From positions 1 through 64,000 of the forward strand of contig CAZZLC010000030.1 of NCBI GenBank assembly GCA_964655065.1: a stretch of 64,000 bases of DNA. Reading direction: 5' to 3'. Of this stretch, positions 19,142 through 27,489 are shown piece after piece. The position numbers were made by a program, and so were the translations under genes. How positions within the stretch are numbered: position 1 is the first letter of the stretch; every line of letters starts with the position of its first letter. Below the pieces are notes generated by a model that saw only the letters and a list, made by a program, of their open reading frames with translations, ran no database searches and was not told the origin of the DNA. This DNA comes from DRPG01 sp964655065. GTDB lineage: Bacteria > Myxococcota_A > UBA796 > GCA-2862545.

Positions 19142-19984
19142 ATGCGCATCGCGGTGGTGGGCGACGTGCACACCCAGTGGACCGCAGGAGACTCGCGCGC
19201 GCTCGACGCGGCGGGCTACGATCTCGTCCTGTTCGTGGGCGATCTGCCCGGGCACCTCCACGAGGGGCTCGAGGCCACCGCCCGCGCGATGGCCGAGCTG
19301 CAGACCCGCGCCCTGGTGATTCCCGGCAACCACGACGGGACCACGCCCTGGGGGGTGCTCGCAGAGGTCCTCGGAGGTCGCAGTCGGCCAGGCATGGTGC
19401 CCCGAGCCAGGGCGCGGCTCGCTCGGCTCCAGGAGTGGCTGGGACCGGTCGAGATGGTCGGGTACTCCGTCCACCCCTTCCCCGAGCACGACGTGACGCT
19501 CATCGCGGTGCGGCCCCACGCGATGGACGGACGGCGGGTCAGCTTCGCTCCGCTGGTCGAGGCCACGCACGACGTCTCCAGCCTGGGCCAGTCGATCACG
19601 CGTCTCGAGTCACTGCTCGACGCGACCTCGGGCCCGCTGCTGTTCCTGGGGCACAACGGGCCTCGGGGGCTGGGCCGGGACGGAGGAGCGCCGTTCAGCG
19701 TCGCGGGCACCGACATCGGGGACCCCGACTACGCTGCGGTGGTCCACCGCGCCCGCCAGCTCGACCGACGCGTCGTGGCCTGCATCGCCGGGCACGTCCA
19801 CCATCGGGGCGAGCGCCGCTGGTGGACCGAGCGCGACGGCGTGGCCTACCTCAACGCGGCTCGGGTCCCCGGGGTGCGCGAGCGGCGGGGCACCCGCGAG
19901 CGCTACCACGTCGCGCTGACCATCGGCCCCGAAACGGTGACCGCCACCGAGCACTGGTGGCCGCCGATGTCAGTACCCGGGTGA
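19142..19984 (+). CDS. Calcineurin-like metallophosphoesterase
   Basis: All five metal-binding motifs are present in 280 residues: GDVHT (7-11), GDLPG, GNHDG, GHN and GHVHH. It therefore should bind two metals and cleave a phosphoester. The motif spacing and the phrase FLGHNGPRGLG resemble the TIGR04168 group found in cyanobacteria and plants, which has no firmly assigned substrate. GGAGGAG precedes the ATG. It is divergent from the GH113-like gene and overlaps the DUF924 gene convergently by 15 bp. Confidence 0.9.
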   Translation: MRIAVVGDVHTQWTAGDSRALDAAGYDLVLFVGDLPGHLHEGLEATARAMAELQTRALVIPGNHDGTTPWGVLAEVLGGRSRPGMVPRARARLARLQEWLGPVEMVGYSVHPFPEHDVTLIAVRPHAMDGRRVSFAPLVEATHDVSSLGQSITRLESLLDATSGPLLFLGHNGPRGLGRDGGAPFSVAGTDIGDPDYAAVVHRARQLDRRVVACIAGHVHHRGERRWWTERDGVAYLNAARVPGVRERRGTRERYHVALTIGPETVTATEHWWPPMSVPG

Positions 19985-20581
19985 CTCGTCGCGGAGCCAC
20001 TGGAGCTCCTCGGGGGTCGAGGTGCGCTCCAGCACGATGTTGCGATGCGGGTAGCGCCCGAAGCGCTCGATGATCTCGCGGTGCTTCGCGACGTGGTCGA
20101 GCACCCCGCGGTAGTAGCCTGCCCTTGCCAGCCCTGCGCGCTCGACCTCCTCGACGAGGGCTCGGAACAGCGTCTCTGCCTCGGCGTGGACCTTGCGGTC
20201 CTCGGCGTGGACCAGCGGCATGTAGAGGAACGTGCGCTGGATCGGCGAGAGCGCGCTCGACCAGCCGAGATCGAGCGCCCGGCGGGTGAGCAACGACGCG
20301 CGAGGGTCGTTCTCGAAGGCCTCCTTCTGGCCCCGATACACGACCCGCGAGAACTGGTCGAGGACGACCACGCAGGCCAGCAGCTCCTCCGGGCTGTCGC
20401 TCCACTCGCGCCATCCCTCGTGGACGAGCTCGGTGAGGAGAGCGCCGAAGCGATCCTGAATCACGCGATCGACCTCGGGCTCGCGACCCCACCACCGCCG
20501 GGTCTGCGGGTCGTCGTCGGGCAGTGGGAGGGCGTCGTCCCAGCCCCCGAACCAGTACGTCAGTACGTCGTCCGCAGTCAT
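19970..20581 (-). CDS. DUF924 family protein
   Basis: The 203-residue all-helical protein belongs to DUF924 (COG3803). It begins DDVLTYWFGGWDDALP and contains the family landmarks LACVVVLDQFSRVVYRG and YMPLVHAED, then GYYRGVLDHVAKHREIIERFGRYPHRN. This TPR-like family has no established biochemical role. ATG at 20581 is preceded by GAGG 5 nt upstream. It is last in a probable operon of TonB-C protein, Nma111-like protease, SixA and DUF924; the gap after sixA is 17 nt. Confidence 0.9.
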   Translation of the reverse strand: MTADDVLTYWFGGWDDALPLPDDDPQTRRWWGREPEVDRVIQDRFGALLTELVHEGWREWSDSPEELLACVVVLDQFSRVVYRGQKEAFENDPRASLLTRRALDLGWSSALSPIQRTFLYMPLVHAEDRKVHAEAETLFRALVEEVERAGLARAGYYRGVLDHVAKHREIIERFGRYPHRNIVLERTSTPEELQWLRDESPGY

Positions 20582-20598
20582 GCTCTCCTCTACCCTTT

Positions 20599-21093
20599 TC
20601 AGCGCTCGTGGGGAGGCGGGCTGATCACGTCGACGATGACGAACCGCCCGGGCTCCAGAGCCTCCGGCCAGGTCGCATCGTCCGACTGCAGGAGCACGGC
20701 AACCGATGTCTTCATCGCGAGCTGCGTGTCCGAGAGGTGGGCGACGAGGTCCTCGCAGCCAGGGTTGTGGGCCAGGGTCATCAGGGTTCTTGCGCCGCGG
20801 CTCTCCGCCGTGACCACGGCTTCGTAGTCGGACACCGTCGCCAGGTAGAGCTGCCGGGAGTACTGCACGGGCGGCGGGTCGGTGAAGGCCTCGACCATGC
20901 GCTCCCACGTCTCGCGAGTCCGGACGCTGTCCGAACACAGCACCCGGTCGGGCGTCCAGTTGCGGGTGGCGATGATGCGGGCCACCCCGTTCGCATCCCG
21001 CCTTCCGCGGGCCGTGAGGCCACGCTCGTGATCGGGAAGGTCCACGGTCGCGGGAGCACTCTTGGCGTGTCGCATGACGATGAAGCGGAGCAT
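20599..21093 (-). CDS. sixA: SixA-type histidine phosphatase
   Basis: This 164-residue branch-1 histidine phosphatase carries the phosphorylated His in FIVMRHAKS and the second catalytic His in TLAHNPGCEDL. The compact size and RHAKS match SixA, which dephosphorylates phosphohistidine on phosphorelay or PTS Npr proteins in E. coli. Whether that substrate applies here is not shown. GAGG lies 4 nt before the ATG. The gene starts 6 nt after the stop of the Nma111-like protease gene and is followed by the DUF924 gene. Confidence 0.88.
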   Translation of the reverse strand: MLRFIVMRHAKSAPATVDLPDHERGLTARGRRDANGVARIIATRNWTPDRVLCSDSVRTRETWERMVEAFTDPPPVQYSRQLYLATVSDYEAVVTAESRGARTLMTLAHNPGCEDLVAHLSDTQLAMKTSVAVLLQSDDATWPEALEPGRFVIVDVISPPPHER

Positions 21094-21099
21094 CCGCCC

Positions 21100-23898
21100 T
21101 CACGGCCGTCGGGAAGATTCGGGCGCGGCCTCGCCCGCCCGTCCCGCAGGATACCGCACCCAGCCTTCGGGCCCCTCCTCGAGGACCAGCGCGGGCCAAT
21201 AGTGGCCGTCGAGCTCCACCGGCTTGACAACCCGCACCCCATCGCGGTCCTCGGTGGTGACCCGCACGGATTCTCGGCTCCCACGACCCGCGATCGTCGC
21301 GAGGAAGGCGTCGAGGGTCGGCGTGGGGCGTCCGTCGATCGCCACGATCCGTCGGGTGGGGCGAACCCCGTGGCGCTCGGCCGGCGAGCCGTACCACAGC
21401 CACGCGACATAGACGCCATCGGCCACGAGTCCCTGCTGTGCCTCGACCTCGTAGTGCGGTTCGTGGACGACGAGACCGGCCCACGACACGATCCGGTCCA
21501 CCCCGCGCCCAGGCAGGGCCACGGTCGGCACCGTGACCTGGTGCTCTTCGGCGTCCCGCAGCACGGTCAGGGTGAGCGACTCGCGCTGGGACCACGCTTC
21601 GAGGTCGACGGCGTCGTTGAGCGGCTCTCCGTCGATGTCGAGCACGATGTCCGTGGGCCGCAGCAGGTCTGCAGCCGGCGTGGTTCCGTGGACCCGGAGG
21701 ACCTCATAGACGAAGCGCTCGTCCTGATCGGCGTCGAGCCGCTGGCGCATCCGCGTCGCGGACATTCCCCGATCGGCCGCCTTGTCGAGCGACAGCGGCA
21801 CGACCTCGATGCCGAGTGCGCGGTAGGCGGGCTCACGACCCGCGAGGAGCGGATCGATCACCGGACGGAGGAACTCCACCGGCATCCCGTAGAACCCGCG
21901 GCTCCCCTCGGCCTGATCGACGAAGCTCGCCCACATCGCGACCATCCGACCGCGCCGGTCCACCAACATCCCACCGAAGGTCTCGACCGTGTCCTCGAGC
22001 CACAGCCCGGTGAGGTTGGCGTCGCGGAACCGGGGAGTGGCAGGGGTGGCCCGCAGGTGCAGGTGCTGCCGCTCCTCGACCTTGGTACGGCGGGCCGCCA
22101 CCTCGTGGCTCCCGTCGAGGCCGACGAGCCAGACGCGGTCGTCCTCCTCCGGGCCCTCGGGCGCCAGCTTGATCGACACGACATCGATGCCGGAGACGTG
22201 CGCCGGATCGTACTGGACGACCGCCAGGTTGTGAACGGGATGGAGGTACCGAACCCGCCCGGGAACCCGCAGTGAGCCCCCGAACGTGATCTGGAGGTCA
22301 CCCAGTCGCACCGGGACGGTGTCGCGGTCCACGAGGACCAGACCACGCTGGGCGTCGAGGATCACGCCGACGCCGCGATAGTTCGAGTCCTTCACGCCGG
22401 CCGTGGGGTGGGGGACGTCGAAGTCGACCATCACCAGCCCCCGCGCAACCTTCCGCGCCACCCGTTCCTCGACGTCGACCGGGAACGGGGGCCGGGGCAT
22501 CGGGGGCGTCGGAGGCGGCGGAGGCGGCGACTCGACGCAGTCCCACAGGCCGCTCGAGTCGTTGCGCGCGCACTCCTTCACCGGGTTCCAGCGGCGCTCC
22601 ATCACCACGACGGTCTCGTACGGCTGGGTGTCGTCCTCGACGACGTGGAAGCGGACGCGGATGCGATCGCCGTCTCCGCGGGCCTCGAGCACGCGGCGCA
22701 TCGTCGCGAGGTCCGGCGTGGGCTCCCCGTCGACGTGGGTGAGGATCGCCCCCTCGGGCACGCCAGCCGCGCTCCAGGCGTGGCCCGCCGAGGCCAGGTA
22801 GACGCCCGACACGGGCACGTGGTGGTTGCGAGCGAGGTGGTACGACAACGGATGGAGGATGCCCCGGCTCACCTCGAGGTACCGGCTCGGCGTGATCTCG
22901 TGCAGGTCCTGCACCTCGATCGCGACACTTCGCTCCTCGCCGTCGCGGACGAAGTGGATGCTCGCCGTCTCGCCGACGTGCTCGTCGAGCCAGGACTCGA
23001 GCGCGGTGAAGTTGGCGACGGCCCGGTCGCCGATCGAGACCAAGATGTCGCCGACCTGGAGCTTGTCGTCGGCAGGTCCGCCGGGGACCACCTCCTCCAC
23101 GGCGAGCATGCCCCGGGACTCGGCGCGCGCCCGGAAGCTCTCCTCGAGGTCGCTCGGCAGCCCGAGCCGCACGAGCTCCTCGAAGGGCTGAAGCCCGAAC
23201 ACCGTCTGCAGGGTGCCGCGGGTGACCGGCTTCCCCTCGCGCACCAGCTCGAAGGCGCGGACCACCCGATCGAGCGGCAGGTAGAAGCTCGACGCCGCCC
23301 AGTTGCTGCCGCCCGCGTTCAGGGCGACCACCCGGCCGTGCACGTCGATGACCGGCGAGCCCGACGACCCGCCCGAGGTGTTGGTGGCCGCCTGGACGTA
23401 GAAGGTGTTGAAGTCGTTGTAGGTGTCGGTGCCGTAGGCCGGCGCCGGCCGGTCCACCCGCGCGAGCGTGCCGTCGAGGATCGAGATCTTCTCGAGCGCG
23501 TCGTTGCCGATCACCCGAATCTCCGTGCCCACCCGAGCTGCCTCCGGAGCCAGCGGCAGCTCGACCAACGGAGTGTGACGGACCTCCTCCGGATCGAACG
23601 TGAAGAAACCGAAGTCGTGCACGGGGTCGCGGTAGACCGGGGTGAGCTCGACGCGCTCGTTCTCGAGGAACACCGCCTCGGCCACCACGGGACCAGGGTG
23701 CACGACGTGCCGATTGGTGAGGAGGATGCCTCGCTCGGCGTCGACGACGAACCCCGTACCCTGGCTCACCCCGGCTTCCTCGGTGTCGAAGTCGCGCGTC
23801 GCGGTGACCTTGATCGACACGACGCCATTCTGGACACGCTCGAGCGTGGTCTGCCAGGACGGAGCGGCCAGCGCGGCGGACATCAGTACGAAAACCAT
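21100..23898 (-). CDS. Double-HtrA PDZ protease of Nma111 architecture
   Basis: The 932-residue protein has two trypsin-like units and about four PDZ domains, as in yeast Nma111/Ynm3. Unit 1 (about 15-225) has the full triad: His64 in TNRHVV, Asp95 in DPVHDFG and Ser179 in GGSSGSP. PDZ domains follow (about 235-335 and 345-445), then a polyproline linker. Unit 2 (about 490-690) aligns but has lost the triad: the His position is Asp (VDRDTV), the Asp is Asn (HPVHNLA) and the Ser is Phe (ETFGGML). Two more PDZ-like domains close the protein. A short hydrophobic start (MVFVLMSAALAAP) suggests export to the periplasm. It is first of a tight run with sixA and DUF924. Confidence 0.88.
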   Translation of the reverse strand: MVFVLMSAALAAPSWQTTLERVQNGVVSIKVTATRDFDTEEAGVSQGTGFVVDAERGILLTNRHVVHPGPVVAEAVFLENERVELTPVYRDPVHDFGFFTFDPEEVRHTPLVELPLAPEAARVGTEIRVIGNDALEKISILDGTLARVDRPAPAYGTDTYNDFNTFYVQAATNTSGGSSGSPVIDVHGRVVALNAGGSNWAASSFYLPLDRVVRAFELVREGKPVTRGTLQTVFGLQPFEELVRLGLPSDLEESFRARAESRGMLAVEEVVPGGPADDKLQVGDILVSIGDRAVANFTALESWLDEHVGETASIHFVRDGEERSVAIEVQDLHEITPSRYLEVSRGILHPLSYHLARNHHVPVSGVYLASAGHAWSAAGVPEGAILTHVDGEPTPDLATMRRVLEARGDGDRIRVRFHVVEDDTQPYETVVVMERRWNPVKECARNDSSGLWDCVESPPPPPPTPPMPRPPFPVDVEERVARKVARGLVMVDFDVPHPTAGVKDSNYRGVGVILDAQRGLVLVDRDTVPVRLGDLQITFGGSLRVPGRVRYLHPVHNLAVVQYDPAHVSGIDVVSIKLAPEGPEEDDRVWLVGLDGSHEVAARRTKVEERQHLHLRATPATPRFRDANLTGLWLEDTVETFGGMLVDRRGRMVAMWASFVDQAEGSRGFYGMPVEFLRPVIDPLLAGREPAYRALGIEVVPLSLDKAADRGMSATRMRQRLDADQDERFVYEVLRVHGTTPAADLLRPTDIVLDIDGEPLNDAVDLEAWSQRESLTLTVLRDAEEHQVTVPTVALPGRGVDRIVSWAGLVVHEPHYEVEAQQGLVADGVYVAWLWYGSPAERHGVRPTRRIVAIDGRPTPTLDAFLATIAGRGSRESVRVTTEDRDGVRVVKPVELDGHYWPALVLEEGPEGWVRYPAGRAGEAAPESSRRP

Positions 23899-23954
23899 GC
23901 CCTCTCTCTATGCGCGGACCGGCGAGGTGGGGTGGTTCCGAGTGGCCTTGCACG

Positions 23955-25025
23955 TCATCGGGACGGCACCGGATCGAGACGCACTCTCACCTGCGTGACG
24001 GACGGGACGGGCCGTCCGTCGCGCTCGGCGGGCTTCCAGCGCCATCGACGCAGGCTCTTCCTCACGGCGGGCACGAGTCCTTCGGGACAATTCTCGACGG
24101 TGATCGTCCCCGGGCGGCCCCGCTCGTCGACCTCCACGGAGAAGCGGCACACCGTCCGCTCGGTGAGGGCCGCCGCGTCGCGACGACCCAATCGGGGCAC
24201 GACCCGCTTCACGGGGGTGGCCCGGGTAAGCGCGGTCTCGGGTTCGGGCGCAGCCGGTGGCTGCACCGTGGCGAGGACGTCGACGCGAATGCCCGAGGGC
24301 TCGAAGAGCGTGACCTCACTGACGTCCAGGCTCTCTGGCGCGCGAGCGTAGCGCGCGCGGAACGAGACGAGGCGAAACGGCAGGTCATCGCCGGGGTGCG
24401 GCGTGAAGTGCCACTTTCGGAGGGCGGCGACGGTCGGGGCCACGAACAGGGCGTCGCAGCGCGTCACGTCCACGTCGACCGGCGTGCCGTAGGAATCGAC
24501 CTCGAGCCGAGCCGAGCAGGTGGTGCGTCGGGTGTCGGCCGGGGCGTCGTCCGGGTAGGTCGGAAAGGCGATCGCGTCGGCGCGGATCGGGTACTGCCGC
24601 ACCCGCGGGTCGGTGACCACGAATCGCACGCCCGCCGACGGAACCGCGTACAGTCGGGTGTGCGAGGGGTCGGTAGCCGTCTCGTCAGGACCGAACACGT
24701 ACATCAGCTCGGCGACCTGGCGATCTCGACCGGGCGTTCCCCGGACGTCGACGTGCCAGGCCGACACGGCCTTGGCGACGGGGAGCCTGGCCAGGGGATG
24801 GCAATCGTCGTCGGGTCGGGCGGAGACGATCCCCTCCTCGACGTGGAGCGCGACGGGGCAGACGCGCGCCCGTGCCCGAAGCTCCCCGATCGCGGCCGGC
24901 ATCGGCCGTGAGCCGAGCTGCACCGTGAGCGCGAGGCCCCCGCTTTCGACCGCGAAGCTCGGAGGCTGGCTCGATATGTCCGGAGTGGCGGAGGCGAGAG
25001 TGCCCGCGAGGGCAGCAACGACCAT
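23955..25025 (-). CDS. Exported protein with two TonB-C-like domains
   Basis: The 356-residue protein begins with a signal peptide (MVVAALAGTLASA, then TPD). The N-terminal half is unrecognised. Two TonB C-terminal-like modules follow. One is near 195-235 (CSARLEVDSYGTPVDVDVTR, then VAALRKWHFTP). The second is near 300-350 (CRFSVEVDERGRPGTITVEN, then RKSLRRWRWKPAERDG). Such modules bind outer-membrane transporters or act as partner domains in energised secretion systems; no N-terminal TonB anchor is present. ATG at 25025 has GGAGGAG upstream. It is divergent from fadN, with a palindrome in the gap, and lies 56 bp before the Nma111-like gene. Confidence 0.75.
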   Translation of the reverse strand: MVVAALAGTLASATPDISSQPPSFAVESGGLALTVQLGSRPMPAAIGELRARARVCPVALHVEEGIVSARPDDDCHPLARLPVAKAVSAWHVDVRGTPGRDRQVAELMYVFGPDETATDPSHTRLYAVPSAGVRFVVTDPRVRQYPIRADAIAFPTYPDDAPADTRRTTCSARLEVDSYGTPVDVDVTRCDALFVAPTVAALRKWHFTPHPGDDLPFRLVSFRARYARAPESLDVSEVTLFEPSGIRVDVLATVQPPAAPEPETALTRATPVKRVVPRLGRRDAAALTERTVCRFSVEVDERGRPGTITVENCPEGLVPAVRKSLRRWRWKPAERDGRPVPSVTQVRVRLDPVPSR

Positions 25026-25034
25026 GTCTCCTCC

Positions 25035-25054
25035 TGGTGGGAGCGCTCCCACCA
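25035..25054. promoter_or_regulatory. Perfect 20-bp palindrome, LacI-type operator candidate
   Basis: TGGTGGGAGC followed directly by its exact reverse complement occupies 25035-25054. It sits between the divergent TonB-C gene (start 25025) and fadN (start 25084). The central 14 bp, TGGGAGCGCTCCCA, equals the known CebR-type LacI-family operator of actinomycetes. Position and symmetry suggest a dimeric repressor site controlling one or both genes. No LacI-family gene lies in the window. Confidence 0.6.
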
Positions 25055-25083
25055 CGAACTCGAAATCGAAGTGAGGTCGATAA

Positions 25084-27474
25084 ATGAAGGAGTTCACACG
25101 CGTGGCCGTGCTCGGCGCCGGTGTGATGGGCACGGGAATCGCCTGCCACCTGGCGAATGCGGGCATCGAATCCCTGCTCTACGACATCGTGCCTCGAGAC
25201 GCGGGCGACGATCCGGGGGCCCGAACCAAGCTGGCGAGCCAGGCGATCGCCGCGGCCGTCAAGGCCAAGCCGGCGCCGCTGTTCCGCAAGGCGGACGCCG
25301 CCCTGATCACCCCCGCCAACTACGACGACCACGCCGAGCTCCTGAAGACCTGTGACTGGATCGTCGAGGTCGTCGTCGAGCGCCTCGACATCAAGCAGCA
25401 GGTGTATCGCTGGGTGGCGGAGAATCGCGCCGCGGGAAGCATCGTCAGCAGCAACACCTCGGGGATCCCGCTCGCCGACATGGCGGCGGACATGCCCGAC
25501 GAGATGCGCCGGCACTTCCTGATCACGCACTTCTTCAATCCCGTCCGCTACATGCGGTTGCTCGAGATCGTCCAGGGCACCGACACCGACCCCGCCGTCG
25601 CCCAGCGGCTGGCCGACTTTGGTGATCGCGTGCTCGGAAAGGGCATCGTGTGGTGCAAGGACACCCCGAACTTCGTAGCGAACCGCATCGGCACCTACGG
25701 CATGGCGAGCGTGCTGCGCCACGTCACCGAGTCCGGGCTCACGGTCGAGCAGGTCGACGCGATCTTCGGCCCCGCGATGGCTCGCCCGAAGTCGGCCGTG
25801 TTCCGCACGACCGACATCGTGGGCCTCGACACCTTCAAGCACGTCATGACCAACCTGCACGCGGCGGTGACCGAGGACGAGGAGCGAGACATCTTCACGC
25901 TCCCTCCCTTCTTCGACCGCATGGTCGCCGAGGGCAAGCTCGGCGAGAAGTCCGGCGAGGGCTTCTACAAGAAGGTCAAGCAGGACGGCAGGTCGGTCAT
26001 CCTGTCGCTCGACCTGAACACCTTCGAGTACACCCCGCAGGACAAGCCGCGGTACCCCTCGACCGGTGCCGCCCTGAAAGCCGCCAAGAAGGGCAGCCCC
26101 GCCGACGGGCTCCCGCTCGCGGTCTACGGCGACGACGACGCGGCAGCGGCGGCCTGGCGAGTCACCGCCGACTCCCTCGTCTACACGGCCAACCGAATTC
26201 CGGAGATCGCCGACGACATCGTGAACGTCGACCGGGCGATGCGCTGGGGCTTCGGCTGGGACCTCGGGCCCTTCGAGATGTGGGACGCGATCGGCGTGCA
26301 GCAGAGCGTCGAGAAGATGCAGGCCGAGGGCCGCACCGTGCCCCCCATGGTCACCGACATGCTCGCCGCGGGGCGCACGTCGTTCTACGCGCGCGACGAC
26401 CACGGCAATCCCACGTTCTGGAACGGAAGCGCCGCCGCGCCGATGCCCGTTCCCGATGGCCAGCTCTTCCTCGCCGACGTCATCGCGAGGGGCGGGGAGA
26501 TCGAGACGAACGGCGGGGCGGCGCTCCTCGACCTCGGCGACGGGGTGCTCGGGCTCCAGTTCCGCAACGATCAGCAGCTCAACGCGCTGAACCAGGACAT
26601 CATCGCGATGTACGGCAAGGCGCTCGACCGGCTGGACGAGGGCGACTTCGACGCGCTGGTCGTCGCCAACCAGCACCCCCGGGCCTTCTCGGCCGGGGCG
26701 GACCTCGGCGGCATCGCGATGGCGATCGCCATGGCGGCGTGGGATCAGCTCGAGCAGCAGATGAAGCATCTCCAGGATCTGCTGATGCGCGCGAAGTACC
26801 ACCGGCGTCCGGTGGTGACGGCCCCGCACGGCATGACGCTCGGCGGCGGCTGCGAGGTCGCGATGCAGTCGGCGCTGACGGTGGCCACCGGCGAGACCTA
26901 CATGGGGCTCGTCGAGGCCGGCATGGGCCTCCTCCCCGGCGCGGGTGGGTGCAAGGAGCTCGTGATGCGCTACCTCGGCGACTTCCCGCAGGACATCGAG
27001 TACGACCCGAATCCCTTCGTGCAGAAGGCCTTCGACCGGATCGGGAACGCGCGCCCCGCCGAGGGGGCGGGGCAGTGCCGCGACCAGGGCTTCCTCCGTC
27101 CCACCGACCGCGTCACCATGAACATCGACCGCCTGGTGTTCGACGCGAAGCAGGCCGCGCGAGGGCTCGCGAGCTCGGGCTACGTCCCGCCGCGGCAGCG
27201 CACCGCCAAGCTGCCCGGACCGACGGGCACCGCGGCCATCGAGCTGTTCCTGTTCCAGATGAAGGAGGGCGGCTTCATCTCCGAGCACGACGCACTGGTG
27301 GGTCGCCGCATCGCCCACGTGCTGGCGGGTGGCGATATCCCCTGGGGTACCGTACGGACCGAGCAGGACCTGCTCGACCTGGAACGCGAAGCCTTCCTCT
27401 CCCTCGCTGGCGAGGAGAAGACGAAGGAACGCATCATGAACTTCGTCCAGACCGGCAAGATCCTCCGAAACTGA
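25084..27474 (+). CDS. fadN: 3-hydroxyacyl-CoA dehydrogenase / enoyl-CoA hydratase (FadN type)
   Basis: This 796-residue bifunctional beta-oxidation enzyme has the dehydrogenase first. The NAD-binding site is VAVLGAGVMGTGIACHLANAG at the N-terminus, the HAD signature is HFFNPVRYMRLLEIV, and C-terminal HAD domains follow (about 190-410). The crotonase domain is at about 430-690, with oxyanion-hole residues (PRAFSAGADLGG; MTLGGG) and catalytic glutamates in GGGCEVAMQ and GLVEAGMGLLPGAGG. The domain order matches FadN of Bacillus, not E. coli FadB. GAGG precedes the ATG by 7-8 nt. It is followed by fadA after 15 nt, and a palindrome lies in its promoter region. Confidence 0.95.
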   Translation: MKEFTRVAVLGAGVMGTGIACHLANAGIESLLYDIVPRDAGDDPGARTKLASQAIAAAVKAKPAPLFRKADAALITPANYDDHAELLKTCDWIVEVVVERLDIKQQVYRWVAENRAAGSIVSSNTSGIPLADMAADMPDEMRRHFLITHFFNPVRYMRLLEIVQGTDTDPAVAQRLADFGDRVLGKGIVWCKDTPNFVANRIGTYGMASVLRHVTESGLTVEQVDAIFGPAMARPKSAVFRTTDIVGLDTFKHVMTNLHAAVTEDEERDIFTLPPFFDRMVAEGKLGEKSGEGFYKKVKQDGRSVILSLDLNTFEYTPQDKPRYPSTGAALKAAKKGSPADGLPLAVYGDDDAAAAAWRVTADSLVYTANRIPEIADDIVNVDRAMRWGFGWDLGPFEMWDAIGVQQSVEKMQAEGRTVPPMVTDMLAAGRTSFYARDDHGNPTFWNGSAAAPMPVPDGQLFLADVIARGGEIETNGGAALLDLGDGVLGLQFRNDQQLNALNQDIIAMYGKALDRLDEGDFDALVVANQHPRAFSAGADLGGIAMAIAMAAWDQLEQQMKHLQDLLMRAKYHRRPVVTAPHGMTLGGGCEVAMQSALTVATGETYMGLVEAGMGLLPGAGGCKELVMRYLGDFPQDIEYDPNPFVQKAFDRIGNARPAEGAGQCRDQGFLRPTDRVTMNIDRLVFDAKQAARGLASSGYVPPRQRTAKLPGPTGTAAIELFLFQMKEGGFISEHDALVGRRIAHVLAGGDIPWGTVRTEQDLLDLEREAFLSLAGEEKTKERIMNFVQTGKILRN

Positions 27475-27489
27475 ATCAAGGAGCGAACC

